Origin: VXNE01 sp965261535
GTDB taxonomy: Bacteria; Pseudomonadota; Gammaproteobacteria; Pseudomonadales; Azotimanducaceae
Length of the DNA: 64,000 nt
Assembly: GCA_965261535.1 (NCBI GenBank)
Contig: OZ253469.1
Coordinates: forward strand, 1 to 64,000
Direction of reading: 5' to 3'
Below are positions 27,601 through 36,329 of this stretch, in pieces (the stretch's first letter is position 1; the number at the start of each line of letters is the position of its first letter). The position numbers and the translations under genes are program-made. The notes under the pieces were generated by a model. That model was given only the letters and a program-made list of their open reading frames with translations. It was not told where the DNA came from and searched no databases.

Positions 27601-28158
27601 CTAGAACAGCCTGACTCGGGTACGCCCCGCATGCCTGGGACTGCGGGAGTTCCGGCGTCGACGCATGCGCTGGTGAAGTTCGCGTCGTTTCGCGGCAAGC
27701 CAATCCTCGCGCGTTAGGTAAGGGTCCCTGTTTCTCGACGCCTCCTCCCGCTGGTAGCGACGGAAGTCGTCGAACGCATCGATCTCGTGTTTCAGTTCCC
27801 TGATGATCAACTCGATCATGATGGCGTCGTCGATGTAACCGAGAACCGGGACATCGTCCGGAATGACGTCCTTCGGCTCCACGAAATATGCGAGCGCCGT
27901 GACGACGTTGTTGCGTTCGCCCCCTGTGAGCTGCCATTCGGCATCCCGCAACATGTCGATCAGGCTCTCGACGCGATCAATGCGCTGCGCGACGAACTCG
28001 GGTAAGTTGGCGCCTTTTACGTTGGCGATCATTGCGTCGGCCTGCGCAAGGACTTCCTCTTCGGACGCACGCTTGGCGCTTGTTCCGGCTTTTTTCATGA
28101 TCGAGCGAAAATACTCGAGGTCTGTCTCTTCCAGATCGAAGGCGACCCGCAACGACAT
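27601..28158 (-). CDS. DUF1232 (YkvA-like) protein
   Basis: 185-residue protein with a DUF1232 domain at about residues 80-130. The core reads NVVTALAYFVEPKDVIPDDV then LGYIDDAIMIELIIREL, matching the family pattern of a membrane-associated helix with PDxxP and GYxDD motifs. The N-terminal part is helical and charged; the C-terminal ~30 residues are very Arg-rich (RRRRNSRSPRHAGRTRVRLF). Function is unknown. The stop codon is the TAG of CTAG at the end of repeat copy B, so the C-terminus may have been altered when the element inserted. Confidence 0.85.
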   Translation of the reverse strand: MSLRVAFDLEETDLEYFRSIMKKAGTSAKRASEEEVLAQADAMIANVKGANLPEFVAQRIDRVESLIDMLRDAEWQLTGGERNNVVTALAYFVEPKDVIPDDVPVLGYIDDAIMIELIIRELKHEIDAFDDFRRYQREEASRNRDPYLTREDWLAAKRRELHQRMRRRRNSRSPRHAGRTRVRLF

Positions 28159-28257
28159 TTCAATCCCCGCCAGAGTGTTCGTAGGCTCGAACTATACCAC
28201 TGCCCGCTTGCATATCCGCGCGAGAATCAACGGCTCCGAGCAATCCATCGCGGTCTT

Positions 28258-29613
28258 TCATGATCGGGCTTCGCGCATGGTCACGAACTCTTCGGCCGCG
28301 GTCGGATGGACGCCGATGGTGCGATCAAAATCCGCCTTGGTTGCCTGAGCCTTGATCGCAACGCTCAAGCCCTGGATGATCTCGCCAGCCTCGGGACCAA
28401 CCATGTGCGCCGCGACCACGCGATCGCTGTCGCCGTCCACTAGCAACTTCATCATGGTTCGCTCCTCGCGTCCCGTCAGCGTGTGCTTCAAGGGGCGAAA
28501 CGTCGACTCGAATACCTTCAGGGCGGGATAGCGGCGACGGGCGTTTTCTTCGGTCGGACCGACAGTGCCGATGTTGGGCTGGCAAAAGACCGCCGTCGGG
28601 ATACCGTCATAGTCCATCTCGCGGTCTTCTCCGCCGAACAGGTTGTAGGCGATGCACATGCCTTCGGCGATGGCGACCGGCGTAAGTTGGACGCCGCCAA
28701 TGACGTCGCCAATGGCACGAATGTGAGGCGCGCTGGTCCGATAGCGGTCATCCACGCTTACTCCCCCCGTCCGCCCAAGTTCGACGCCCGCCTGGGCTAG
28801 ACCAAGGCTGGCAGTATTGGGGCCCCTGCCTGTGGCGCAGAGGACCACGTCGGCTTCAAGCGCGTCTCCGGCGTCTGTATGAACAACAAGACCCGCGCCT
28901 GCTCTCTCGATGCTGTTGATTTGCGTATCGAAATGCAGTGCCACGCCCTTTCCGCGCAGTTCTCCCGCAACGAAGTTACGCACGCCCCCATCGAAGCCGC
29001 GCAAAAACAACGGTCCCCGATACAGCAGGGTCGTCGCAGCACCTAGGCCATTGAAGATTCCGGCGAACTCGACGGCGATGTAGCCGCCGCCGATGATGAC
29101 TACCCGGTCCGGAAACGTGTCCAGGTAGAAAGCTTCATCCGATGTGATCACCAGGTCGTCGCCGGGAAACGGCGGCACACTGGCCCGGCTGCCGGTGGCG
29201 ATGAGAATATTCTCCGCCGTGACCGTTTCGCCCGCAACGACCACAGCGTGATCCTTCGCGAAGGTGGCCCGTTCGCGGATGATCTCGGCGCCCGGTCCTT
29301 CCAAAAGGTCCCGATAGACGCCGTTCAGACGCTCTATTTCCCGCGTCTTGTTGTCGCGCAGGGTCGGCCAGTCGAAGGTCTCCGAGGATGTGGTCCAGCC
29401 GTACGCCGCGCCGTCTTTGAAATCCTCCGCGTAGTGTGACCCGTACACGAACAGCTTTTTGGGTATGCAGCCGACATTGACGCATGTCCCGCCCAGGTAG
29501 AGTTCCTCGGCGATGGCGACTTTGGCACCTAGCGCGGCGGACATGCGCGCCGCGCGCGTGCCACCGGATCCGGCACCGATGACGAACAGGTCGTAGTCGA
29601 AGTTCAATTGCAT
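28258..29613 (-). CDS. gor: Glutathione-disulfide reductase
   Basis: 451-residue flavoprotein reducing oxidised glutathione with NADPH. The FAD motif GAGSGGTRAARM and the redox disulfide GGTCVNVGCIPKKLFVYGSHY (C44 and C49) are at the N-terminus. The second dinucleotide motif is IIGGGYIAVEFAGIF. The catalytic His is in the C-terminal IGVHPTAAEEF. The VYGSHYAEDF segment after the disulfide is characteristic of glutathione reductase rather than lipoamide dehydrogenase. It is transcribed divergently from the lar genes across 174 bp. Confidence 0.94.
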   Translation of the reverse strand: MQLNFDYDLFVIGAGSGGTRAARMSAALGAKVAIAEELYLGGTCVNVGCIPKKLFVYGSHYAEDFKDGAAYGWTTSSETFDWPTLRDNKTREIERLNGVYRDLLEGPGAEIIRERATFAKDHAVVVAGETVTAENILIATGSRASVPPFPGDDLVITSDEAFYLDTFPDRVVIIGGGYIAVEFAGIFNGLGAATTLLYRGPLFLRGFDGGVRNFVAGELRGKGVALHFDTQINSIERAGAGLVVHTDAGDALEADVVLCATGRGPNTASLGLAQAGVELGRTGGVSVDDRYRTSAPHIRAIGDVIGGVQLTPVAIAEGMCIAYNLFGGEDREMDYDGIPTAVFCQPNIGTVGPTEENARRRYPALKVFESTFRPLKHTLTGREERTMMKLLVDGDSDRVVAAHMVGPEAGEIIQGLSVAIKAQATKADFDRTIGVHPTAAEEFVTMREARS

Positions 29614-29787
29614 CCCCGGTCAGTGGAATTCATGGCCGCATTGTTTTGCAAGCATCAAAGCCGGACACCGCAGAGCGGGCGGCTTTGCCGCAGCGCGCCG
29701 AGAGTCCGAACGCGCAAGGCTATCTTGTCGAAACGTGAAATCCAAACGCACCGGACCGCCCGCCCTGCCCTGCGTTAACATCGGATC

Positions 29788-30984
29788 ATGGCAAGGACGC
29801 TTCTGTACGACTGTTTCAGCGGAATTTCCGGCGACATGCACATAGGCGCGATGGTAGACATCGGCGTACCGGTGGACTACCTGCGGAGCCAACTCGCAAA
29901 ACTCTCCCTCAAATCCGAATTCGAACTTGAAGTCGAGACGACAGCCAAGATGGGCATCAAAGGCTCCAGGGCCACCGTCGTCCTGCGCCAGGATGCGCCC
30001 AAACCTCATCGGCGTCTCGCACAAATCGTCGAAGTCATCGAACGCGCCGGTTACAGTCGCGCCATAGAAGAGCGCGCAGTCGCGATGTTCCGAGCTCTGG
30101 GAGAAGCGGAAGCCGATGTTCACGGCATCGATGTGGAGGAAGTGCACTTTCACGAAGTCGGCGCGACGGATGCGATTGTCGACATCGTCTCCGCCGCGCT
30201 CGGTCTCGAGTATCTGGGTGTCGAGGGAGTGCTCTCACGACCCGTCGAAGTCGGTGGCGGCACGACACTCTGCGAGCATGGTCGGATGCCGGTGCCCGCC
30301 CCGGCCACCGCGCTGCTGCTCGAGGGGGTTCCGTGCCGCTACGGCGGGGTTGACGGCGAGGCGACCACACCGACGGGCGCGACGATCCTCAAGTGCGCGG
30401 TCGACGCATTCGGCGAGCCCCGCGACTTCGTCGCCGAACGCATCGGCTATGGGATCGGGCAAAAGGACTTCAATCTTCCAAATGTATTGCGCGTCGTCCT
30501 CGGTACAGCCAGGACGGACAAGGCTCCTGGCTATGATGTCGAAACCAATGTCGAGATAGGGTGCAATATCGACGATATGCGACCTGAAGCATTTCAGCCG
30601 CTGATCGAAGGTCTGTTCGCCATCGGCGCCAAGGATGTCAGTGTGACGCCGGTCCTCATGAAAAAGTCCCGGCCGGGACACAGGATTTCCGTACTGGCCC
30701 CGCCGGACCGGCTTGAAGCGGTCGTGCAGCGTTTGACGGAGGATTCCACAACCATTGGCGTGCGCTTTCACGAGGTGCAAAAGTGGATGCTACCGCGAAG
30801 CACCGCGACCGTGGAGACGACATTCGGCAAGGTTCGGGTCAAGGTGGCCGAGTTGCCCGATGGTCGCAAGCGCTGGAAATCCGAACACGAGGATATCCTT
30901 GCCCTCGCCCGCGCGCGCGGCGATAGCTACCTGACATTGAAGGACGCCGTCGATCGGGAGATCGCTGCATGGATGAACGACTGA
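29788..30984 (+). CDS. larC: Nickel-pincer cofactor biosynthesis protein LarC
   Basis: 398-residue protein that inserts nickel into the thiolated pyridinium cofactor (CTP-dependent cyclometallase). The start MARTLLYDCFSGISGDMHIG and the metal-region VEEVHFHEVGATDAIVDIV are typical. The C-terminal domain begins near residue 250, with NIDDMRPEAFQPLIEGLF and TPVLMKKSRPGHRISVL. In some bacteria larC is split into two frames joined by frameshifting; here one uninterrupted frame encodes both parts. It overlaps larB by 16 bp. Confidence 0.95.
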   Translation: MARTLLYDCFSGISGDMHIGAMVDIGVPVDYLRSQLAKLSLKSEFELEVETTAKMGIKGSRATVVLRQDAPKPHRRLAQIVEVIERAGYSRAIEERAVAMFRALGEAEADVHGIDVEEVHFHEVGATDAIVDIVSAALGLEYLGVEGVLSRPVEVGGGTTLCEHGRMPVPAPATALLLEGVPCRYGGVDGEATTPTGATILKCAVDAFGEPRDFVAERIGYGIGQKDFNLPNVLRVVLGTARTDKAPGYDVETNVEIGCNIDDMRPEAFQPLIEGLFAIGAKDVSVTPVLMKKSRPGHRISVLAPPDRLEAVVQRLTEDSTTIGVRFHEVQKWMLPRSTATVETTFGKVRVKVAELPDGRKRWKSEHEDILALARARGDSYLTLKDAVDREIAAWMND

Positions 30985-31721
30985 ACAGTCTCGCCGCCAT
31001 CCTTGATGCGTACCGGGCTGGCGATCTGCCACGCGCTGATGCCGTCCAACGCATCGATTCCTCATATTTCGAGCCTCTGGAAGACGTGACCGCCGACCAT
31101 GACCGTCGCCACCGCACGGGAGCGGCGGAAGTCATCTACGGCGAACACAAGACGCCGGAACAGATCCTGACCGCCTTTCGGGCGCTGCGCGAGCGCGGCG
31201 AAGACGTCCTCATCACGCGTGTGCAGGCCGACAAGTTCGCCGCCCTCAAGGGCGAACTCGGCGGTGCCGAATACCATGCAACCGCCCGCATCGTCACATA
31301 CAAGACATCCGCCGGCACGCCAGCGCCAACCATGGTCGCCGTCGTTACGGCGGGTACCTCCGACGCGCCGGTCGCCGAGGAAGCGGCCGTGACCTGCGAG
31401 TTCTACGACACGCCGGTAACGCGGATAAGCGATGTCGGCGTCGCCGGGTTGCATCGTCTTTTGGCGCGGCGCGCGGTGCTTCGCGAAGCGAAGGTGCTGA
31501 TCGTCGTGGCGGGCATGGAAGGCGCGCTGCCGAGCGTCGTTGGTGGTCTGGTGGACAAGCCTGTGATCGCCGTTCCCACGAGTGTCGGCTATGGCGCCTC
31601 GTTTGGCGGCGTCGCGGCGCTACTCGGCATGTTGAACAGCTGCGCATCTGGTGTCTGCGTGGTCAATATCGACAACGGGTTTGGCGCGGGCTTCCTCGCA
31701 AGCCGAATTAATCGGCTATAA
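30969..31721 (+). CDS. larB: Nickel-pincer cofactor biosynthesis carboxylase/hydrolase LarB
   Basis: 250-residue protein that carboxylates and hydrolyses nicotinic acid adenine dinucleotide, giving the pyridine-dicarboxylate precursor of the cofactor. The C-terminal half is PurE-like, with VAVVTAGTSDAPVAEEAAV, VIVVAGMEGALPSVVGGLV and AVPTSVGYGASFGGVAALL. The N-terminal third contains HDRRHRTGAAEVIYGEHKT-like family sequence (seen as DRRHRTGAAEVIYGEHKT). It lies between larC (16-bp overlap) and larE (18-bp gap) in one operon. Confidence 0.95.
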   Translation: MDERLNSLAAILDAYRAGDLPRADAVQRIDSSYFEPLEDVTADHDRRHRTGAAEVIYGEHKTPEQILTAFRALRERGEDVLITRVQADKFAALKGELGGAEYHATARIVTYKTSAGTPAPTMVAVVTAGTSDAPVAEEAAVTCEFYDTPVTRISDVGVAGLHRLLARRAVLREAKVLIVVAGMEGALPSVVGGLVDKPVIAVPTSVGYGASFGGVAALLGMLNSCASGVCVVNIDNGFGAGFLASRINRL

Positions 31722-31739
31722 CCGGGTTAAGATGCGCGC

Positions 31740-32552
31740 ATGAGCACATTGCAGGCAAAATATGCGACGCTGAAGTCATTCATCGGCGGCTTCGACTCCG
31801 CTGTGGTGGCCTACTCGGGCGGCGTCGATTCGTCGCTTGTGGCCTACGTCACGGCACAGGTCCTGGGCCCCAATTCATTGGCCGTGACTTCCGGCTCGAA
31901 AAGCCTGAAGCGCGACGATCTCGCCCTGTCGAGAGAACTCGCGGAACGTTGGAAAATGCCGCACCGCGTTATCGTGACGGACGAACTTGACGATCCCAAC
32001 TATCGCGCGAATCCCACCAATCGATGTTTCTATTGCAAGACGTCGCTCTACACGCAATTGGCGCAGATCGCCGACGCCGAGGGTTTTGACGCGATCTTCA
32101 ACGGCACCAACCTGGACGACCTGGGCGACCACCGCCCGGGACTCATCGCGGCCGGGGAGCATGGGGTCCGATCACCCTTGGCCGAGATCGGCTTCAACAA
32201 GACGGACATCCGGCAGTTGGCGGAGACCCTCGGTCTCGAGAACGCGCAGAAACCGCAGTCCGCATGCCTGTCCAGTCGCGTACCCTACGGCACCGCGATC
32301 GACGCGAGCCTGCTGCGCCAGATCGAACGCGCCGAGAGCGCACTACTTGCACTCGGCTTTTCGCAGTTCCGCGTTCGCCACCACGGCGACGTCGCTCGCC
32401 TGGAATTGGTCGCGACAGAGTTCGAAAAGGCCCTGGCGCGGCGCGACGCCATCGTCGAGCGGGTGAAAGCTTGCGGCTATCGGTTCGTGGCCCTGGACCT
32501 GGTGGGTTTCCGATCCGGATCGCTCAACGAGGGAATAGTCGAGCAACGGTAA
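31740..32552 (+). CDS. larE: ATP-dependent sacrificial sulfur transferase LarE
   Basis: 270-residue PP-loop protein that adenylates and thiolates the LarB product. The ATP pyrophosphatase loop SGGVDSS is at residues 26-32. The conserved QSACLSSRVPYG segment places a Cys at position 176, equivalent to the sulfur-donating Cys described for LarE of Lactobacillus; two more Cys in RCFYCK lie nearby. With larC and larB it forms a complete set for nickel-pincer nucleotide synthesis, but no larA-type client racemase or nickel transporter is in the window. Confidence 0.95.
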   Translation: MSTLQAKYATLKSFIGGFDSAVVAYSGGVDSSLVAYVTAQVLGPNSLAVTSGSKSLKRDDLALSRELAERWKMPHRVIVTDELDDPNYRANPTNRCFYCKTSLYTQLAQIADAEGFDAIFNGTNLDDLGDHRPGLIAAGEHGVRSPLAEIGFNKTDIRQLAETLGLENAQKPQSACLSSRVPYGTAIDASLLRQIERAESALLALGFSQFRVRHHGDVARLELVATEFEKALARRDAIVERVKACGYRFVALDLVGFRSGSLNEGIVEQR

Positions 32553-32585
32553 AGCCCGCGTTTCCCGAAAAGCCGCGCCCTCGTG

Positions 32586-33218
32586 TCAGTCTGTGATCTC
32601 CCGCAGGAGCGACTTGTCGCGCAGCAGCTCCCGCACGGTGTCGACTATGGCCTGGGTCCGAAAGTCCACCTCCAGGTTCAGACGGTCTCCGACCACCCTG
32701 TTTTCGAATCCAGCGCGAACGAGTGTCTCGGGAATCAGCTTCACCGTTGCCATCCCCGCATCGCGATTCAATTCCGCGATGGTCAGGCTAGCGCCATCAA
32801 GAGCGATAAAACCCTTCTTCATCAAATAGTTGCACCAAGGTCCTGGCACGAACACCGACATCGATGCGAGCCCTTCGACGGTTTCGATGGCGGTTACGCG
32901 GGCGGTGCACCCGATATGGCCGGACAACACGTGGCCACCCACTTCATCTCCGACCTTGAAGGATCGTTCGACGTTCACGCGGTGGCCGGCCGCCACGTCT
33001 CCAAGATTCGTGAGGGTGGTGGTTTCGTCGACGAGATGGAATGTCGCGACGGTGTCGCACATATGCGTCGCCGTGGCGCAGACACCGTTCAATGCGACCG
33101 ACGCGCCGGTCGTCAGGTCCTCCGCCAGTCGCCCAAGATCGACGGAGATGGTTGTCAGCGCGCCCTCGCGCTGCGTCGCGATGACTTCGCAACGCCCCTG
33201 AACGATCCCGGTATACAC
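32586..33218 (-). CDS. ribE: Riboflavin synthase alpha chain
   Basis: 210-residue lumazine-binding enzyme that dismutates 6,7-dimethyl-8-ribityllumazine to riboflavin. It begins MYTGIVQGRCEV and shows the two tandem lumazine domains: GASVALNGVCATATHM with GHRVNVERSFKVGDEVGGH in the first, and MKKGFIALDGASLTIAEL with VGDRLNLEVD in the second. The gene stands alone, convergent with larE; ribBX is elsewhere in the window at 54.7-56.1 kb. No FMN riboswitch is apparent upstream. Confidence 0.95.
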   Translation of the reverse strand: MYTGIVQGRCEVIATQREGALTTISVDLGRLAEDLTTGASVALNGVCATATHMCDTVATFHLVDETTTLTNLGDVAAGHRVNVERSFKVGDEVGGHVLSGHIGCTARVTAIETVEGLASMSVFVPGPWCNYLMKKGFIALDGASLTIAELNRDAGMATVKLIPETLVRAGFENRVVGDRLNLEVDFRTQAIVDTVRELLRDKSLLREITD

Positions 33219-33260
33219 TTTCGAGCGCGCCGCGCGGTCAAAGGGGAACGTATAGGCTAG

Positions 33261-34574
33261 CTAATCCGCCGCCGCGAGTATTTCCCTGCGCTTCGCCTCG
33301 TTATCGATGTGAGCGACCCAGCGCGAACACATCCTTTCAACCGCTTTGTCGTTGGCCCTACGCGCGAATGTTCGCGCTTCGACGAATACCCTCCTCGCCT
33401 GGGTCAAACGATCACCGTTGAACAGGCACATTCCGTGAATGACCTGGGTACTGTACGGTTTCCTCAAGCCGCCCTTCTTGAGGGCGTTCTCTGCCGCCTC
33501 GTTACACTTCTTGTACTCGTCCTTTTCCAGGTACAACGTGGCCAGACGATGGAAAATCTCCCCGTCATCCGACTTGGTGCCAGCCTTCTCGAAGGTGGGA
33601 ATCGCGGAGTCAACGTCCTGCGCCATTTGATACGCCTGACCGAGCGACTGAAGGTTCTGCGAGGTTTCTTCCACGATGCCCTCATCGAGCGCCTCCTGCA
33701 GCCATTTCGCCGCGCGGTAGGGCACCGTGCTCTGCATCAACAGACCCGCATAGTTGCGCATGTCGGATTCGCGGTCCAGATACCCCGCCACATGAGCCGC
33801 CTCGTAGGTATACACCTGTTTACTTTCAAAACCTTCCTGCCCGTACACCTGCGCGAGCTGTACCCAGTATTCGCGTTTCGGGAAATCGCGCACCATGATC
33901 TCCAGGATATCGAGCACCTTCGCCCAGTTGTCCTCTTCGAAGTAGAGATACTTCAGCAGTCCCCACCAGGTCTCCTTGACTTCCTTGCCCCGTTCCTGCG
34001 CGATGTCGATCGCCGTCTCCACCTGGATGATCGCCTTCGGGTAGTTGTCCATCCGATAGTAGATCTGCGCCATGAAGATATGCGGCTCGGGGCTTGGATT
34101 CTCGGCCCGATCCAGCCACAGCTGCATGTAGCGCAACGCCTCGTCGAAGTTTTCTTCCGAATAATGCAGTTGGGCCAGGCTGTTAATGACCTGCGTTTCC
34201 GTTCCTTCAGTGATCTCATCGCCCTGCGCCAGCACCTGTTCGTAGGCGGTGATGGCTTGATCGTAGCGGTCGATCGCGTAGTAGACGAACGCCATCATGT
34301 TGTATATGGCGCCGAGTTCATTACCGTTGTAGCGCCGTTGCCGGTCAAGCATGGCATTCAAGGCATTCAGGGCGCTTTGATAGTCCTCCGCATCGATGAA
34401 TTCCTGCACCTCGCCCAATTTCTTGTAGGTCGCCTCGGTCATTGTCGGCACGCGCCGCGTTTGCTTTTTCGATTCGGCGGCGAACGCGATACCCTCGCTT
34501 GTACCGGATGGAATCGGAAACAGGGAAAGAAGAAAGACCGCGACTAGCGTCCTGGCTACTGGGTAGACCCGCAT
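33261..34574 (-). CDS. Tetratricopeptide repeat protein of the TonB2-type system
   Basis: 437-residue periplasmic TPR protein. An N-terminal hydrophobic signal (LVAVFLLSLFPI) precedes a solenoid of helical repeats, such as GAIYNMMAFVYYAIDRYDQAITAYEQVL read in pieces, FMAQIYYRMDNYPKAIIQ and QVYGQEGFESKQVYTYEAA. It is the last gene of a DUF3450-ttpC-exbB-exbD-tonB-TPR operon, 9 bp after tonB. A TPR protein at this place is typical of the Vibrio TonB2 locus and its relatives, where it assists uptake in a way not fully worked out. Confidence 0.9.
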   Translation of the reverse strand: MRVYPVARTLVAVFLLSLFPIPSGTSEGIAFAAESKKQTRRVPTMTEATYKKLGEVQEFIDAEDYQSALNALNAMLDRQRRYNGNELGAIYNMMAFVYYAIDRYDQAITAYEQVLAQGDEITEGTETQVINSLAQLHYSEENFDEALRYMQLWLDRAENPSPEPHIFMAQIYYRMDNYPKAIIQVETAIDIAQERGKEVKETWWGLLKYLYFEEDNWAKVLDILEIMVRDFPKREYWVQLAQVYGQEGFESKQVYTYEAAHVAGYLDRESDMRNYAGLLMQSTVPYRAAKWLQEALDEGIVEETSQNLQSLGQAYQMAQDVDSAIPTFEKAGTKSDDGEIFHRLATLYLEKDEYKKCNEAAENALKKGGLRKPYSTQVIHGMCLFNGDRLTQARRVFVEARTFARRANDKAVERMCSRWVAHIDNEAKRREILAAAD

Positions 34575-34583
34575 GCTCGCCTC

Positions 34584-35186
34584 CTATGCGTCCTCAAGCT
34601 CGAATTTGATGAGGTTGCGTACTCCCCCAACCTCGACCGGTTCGCCGTTGACCACCTTCGGCTTGTACTTGAATTTCAGCGCAGCCTGAATTGCGGCGCG
34701 ATCAAAGATTCCCGGCGGCTTGGCGTCTATCACAACGGGATCGCGCACGGCGCCAGAACTCATAACGACGAACTCAAGCAGCACGTATCCCTCTATACCC
34801 CGCGTCTGGGCCCGTCGAGGGTAGATCGGCGCCACCTTGACGATCGGCAAGTACTCCCCATCCGACGTGAATCCGCCGGTGCCGGAGAGATTGTGATCTA
34901 CCTCGATCTGCACAGCGCCAATCTCCACGCCCTGACTGATATTGGAATCGAAGTCGGGCTTCGGCATATCGGGCGGTGGCTCATCGGGGGGTGGCGGCGG
35001 TGTCGGCTTGCGCTTTTTGGTGATCAGTTCCTGATCTTCCTCCAACCGAACGAAGTCGAGGATCCGGCCCTGCCCCGCGTCGGAGAACGGACTCTTGTCG
35101 CTCTTGATCAGCGCCTGCATTAGAAGGAACAGCAGGAAAGTGACAACCAACCCGGCTGCCACACCGACGACGTAACGCGTGATCAT
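34584..35186 (-). CDS. tonB: TonB family energy transducer
   Basis: 200-residue TonB-type protein carrying proton-motive energy from ExbB/ExbD to outer-membrane receptors. One N-terminal membrane helix (about 5-27) is followed by a short Pro-rich linker (KRKPTPPPPPDEPPPDMPKP), much shorter than in E. coli TonB. The C-terminal TonB domain has VKVAPIYPRRAQTRGIEGYV, LEFVVMSSGAVRDP and FDRAAIQAALKFKYKPKV. The short spacer and the neighbours identify it as a TonB2-type protein. Confidence 0.93.
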   Translation of the reverse strand: MITRYVVGVAAGLVVTFLLFLLMQALIKSDKSPFSDAGQGRILDFVRLEEDQELITKKRKPTPPPPPDEPPPDMPKPDFDSNISQGVEIGAVQIEVDHNLSGTGGFTSDGEYLPIVKVAPIYPRRAQTRGIEGYVLLEFVVMSSGAVRDPVVIDAKPPGIFDRAAIQAALKFKYKPKVVNGEPVEVGGVRNLIKFELEDA

Positions 35187-35229
35187 GCGGACTCCTCCTT
35201 CTGTGCTCTCTGGCGATCGCCTGTTTTGG

Positions 35230-35313
35230 CCAGCTGTTTACCCAGCTGTTTGCGCGCCTCTTCACCCGGCTGTTTGCGCGCCTCTTCACCCGGCTGTTTA
35301 CCCGCTTCTTTTT
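35230..35313. repeat. 12/24-bp direct repeats in exbD-tonB spacer
   Basis: The 147-bp gap between exbD and tonB is largely a direct repeat of CAGCTGTTTACC and GGCTGTTTGCGCGCCTCTTC blocks. The 24-bp form occurs twice in a row, with related 12-bp pieces on each side. It encodes nothing plausible. Position inside the operon means it is transcribed, so copy changes could affect exbD/tonB stoichiometry (inference). Confidence 0.8.
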
Positions 35314-35333
35314 CCGACCTCTTTGCCACTTCG

Positions 35334-35738
35334 CTAGTTCTCCGTGGCTATCGCCACTTCGTTCAGACTCACTGATCGCGCCGCATCCAACACGGCCTTC
35401 AGCACCTCGAACTTGGCGTTTCGGTCGGCCTGGATGACCAGGCCTCCTTTCGGATTCTCGATATGAAGGCGTTCGATGTGGGCGGCCACCGCAGTCGGGT
35501 CCACCTGTTTCTTGTCGATCCAGATTTCGCCCGCTTCGCTGATGGCCACCAGTACGCTCACGGTGGGTTTCTGTTCGTACGTCTGCGCATCGGGACGGAA
35601 GACGTCGATACCGGCTTGTTTGATGAACGTCGCGGTAACGATGAAGAAAATCAACATGATGAACACGACGTCCAGCATCGGCGTCAAGTTCAGGTCCGAC
35701 TCGTCATCGGATCGGGAGTGGGATCGAATCTGCCGCAC
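35334..35738 (-). CDS. exbD: Biopolymer transport protein ExbD
   Basis: 134-residue ExbD/TolR family protein, part of the proton channel that energises TonB. The single membrane helix with the proton-carrying Asp is in LNLTPMLDVVFIMLIFFIVT. The periplasmic domain follows, with DAQTYEQKPTVSVLVAISEAG and ENPKGGLVIQADRNAKFEVL. It is 59 bp downstream of exbB and precedes tonB after a repeat-filled spacer. Confidence 0.94.
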   Translation of the reverse strand: MRQIRSHSRSDDESDLNLTPMLDVVFIMLIFFIVTATFIKQAGIDVFRPDAQTYEQKPTVSVLVAISEAGEIWIDKKQVDPTAVAAHIERLHIENPKGGLVIQADRNAKFEVLKAVLDAARSVSLNEVAIATEN

Positions 35739-35797
35739 CGGATTGTCCTTTCGTCTAGCTAGTTTGCGCAGTCATTACGCGGTCGCCTAAACAACGT

Positions 35798-36316
35798 TCA
35801 ATGGTCCATTGTCAAGTGTTGTTCAAACGACTCGGTCTCGTACTCGATCCTTCGTCGCACTACGGTGCTTGCCATGAGGCCCGACAAGGATGCGATCATC
35901 CCGGACATCGTAGGAATCGTGGCCATGGATACCCCGGCCGCCATCGACCGCGCGTTGCCACCTTGCGTCGCCATGGCGTCGAATACGGTGATCATGCCGG
36001 TGACCGTGCCGAGCAGACCCAGCAGCGGACACAGAGTCACGCAGGTCTGGATGATCGGTAGCGAGCCAGTGATCCGGGCCGAGGTCTGAGAAATGATCGC
36101 GGCCCGAACTTCGCGTGCGCTCCAGGAGCGTCGTTCCGGGCGCGCTTCCCAAGCCTCGGAAGCATCGAGGATTACCCGCTTGTGTTCGGTCTGGAAATAC
36201 CAGAACCGTTCGACCAGCAGCGTCCACATCAGGAACGTGACGATAGCGATCAAGTACAGGACATTGCCGCCCTGCTCGATGTAGGCGACGATCGCTAGAT
36301 ATGCGTCACCAATCAC
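35798..36316 (-). CDS. exbB: TonB system proton channel subunit ExbB (ExbB2 type)
   Basis: 172-residue short ExbB/TolQ/MotA family protein. Three membrane helices are visible (about 15-35, 90-115 and 135-155), with the family core CVTLCPLLGLLGTVTGMITVFD and GVSMATIPTMSGMIASLSGLM. The small size matches ExbB2 of Vibrio-type systems. It lies 13 bp after the TtpC-like gene, the larger ExbB homologue of the same complex. Confidence 0.93.
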   Translation of the reverse strand: MIGDAYLAIVAYIEQGGNVLYLIAIVTFLMWTLLVERFWYFQTEHKRVILDASEAWEARPERRSWSAREVRAAIISQTSARITGSLPIIQTCVTLCPLLGLLGTVTGMITVFDAMATQGGNARSMAAGVSMATIPTMSGMIASLSGLMASTVVRRRIEYETESFEQHLTMDH

Positions 36317-36329
36317 GGCCTGCCTCCTC

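Noticed and set aside
29788..30984. Programmed frameshift in larC as reported for some species
   Set aside because: The N- and C-terminal parts are in one continuous frame.
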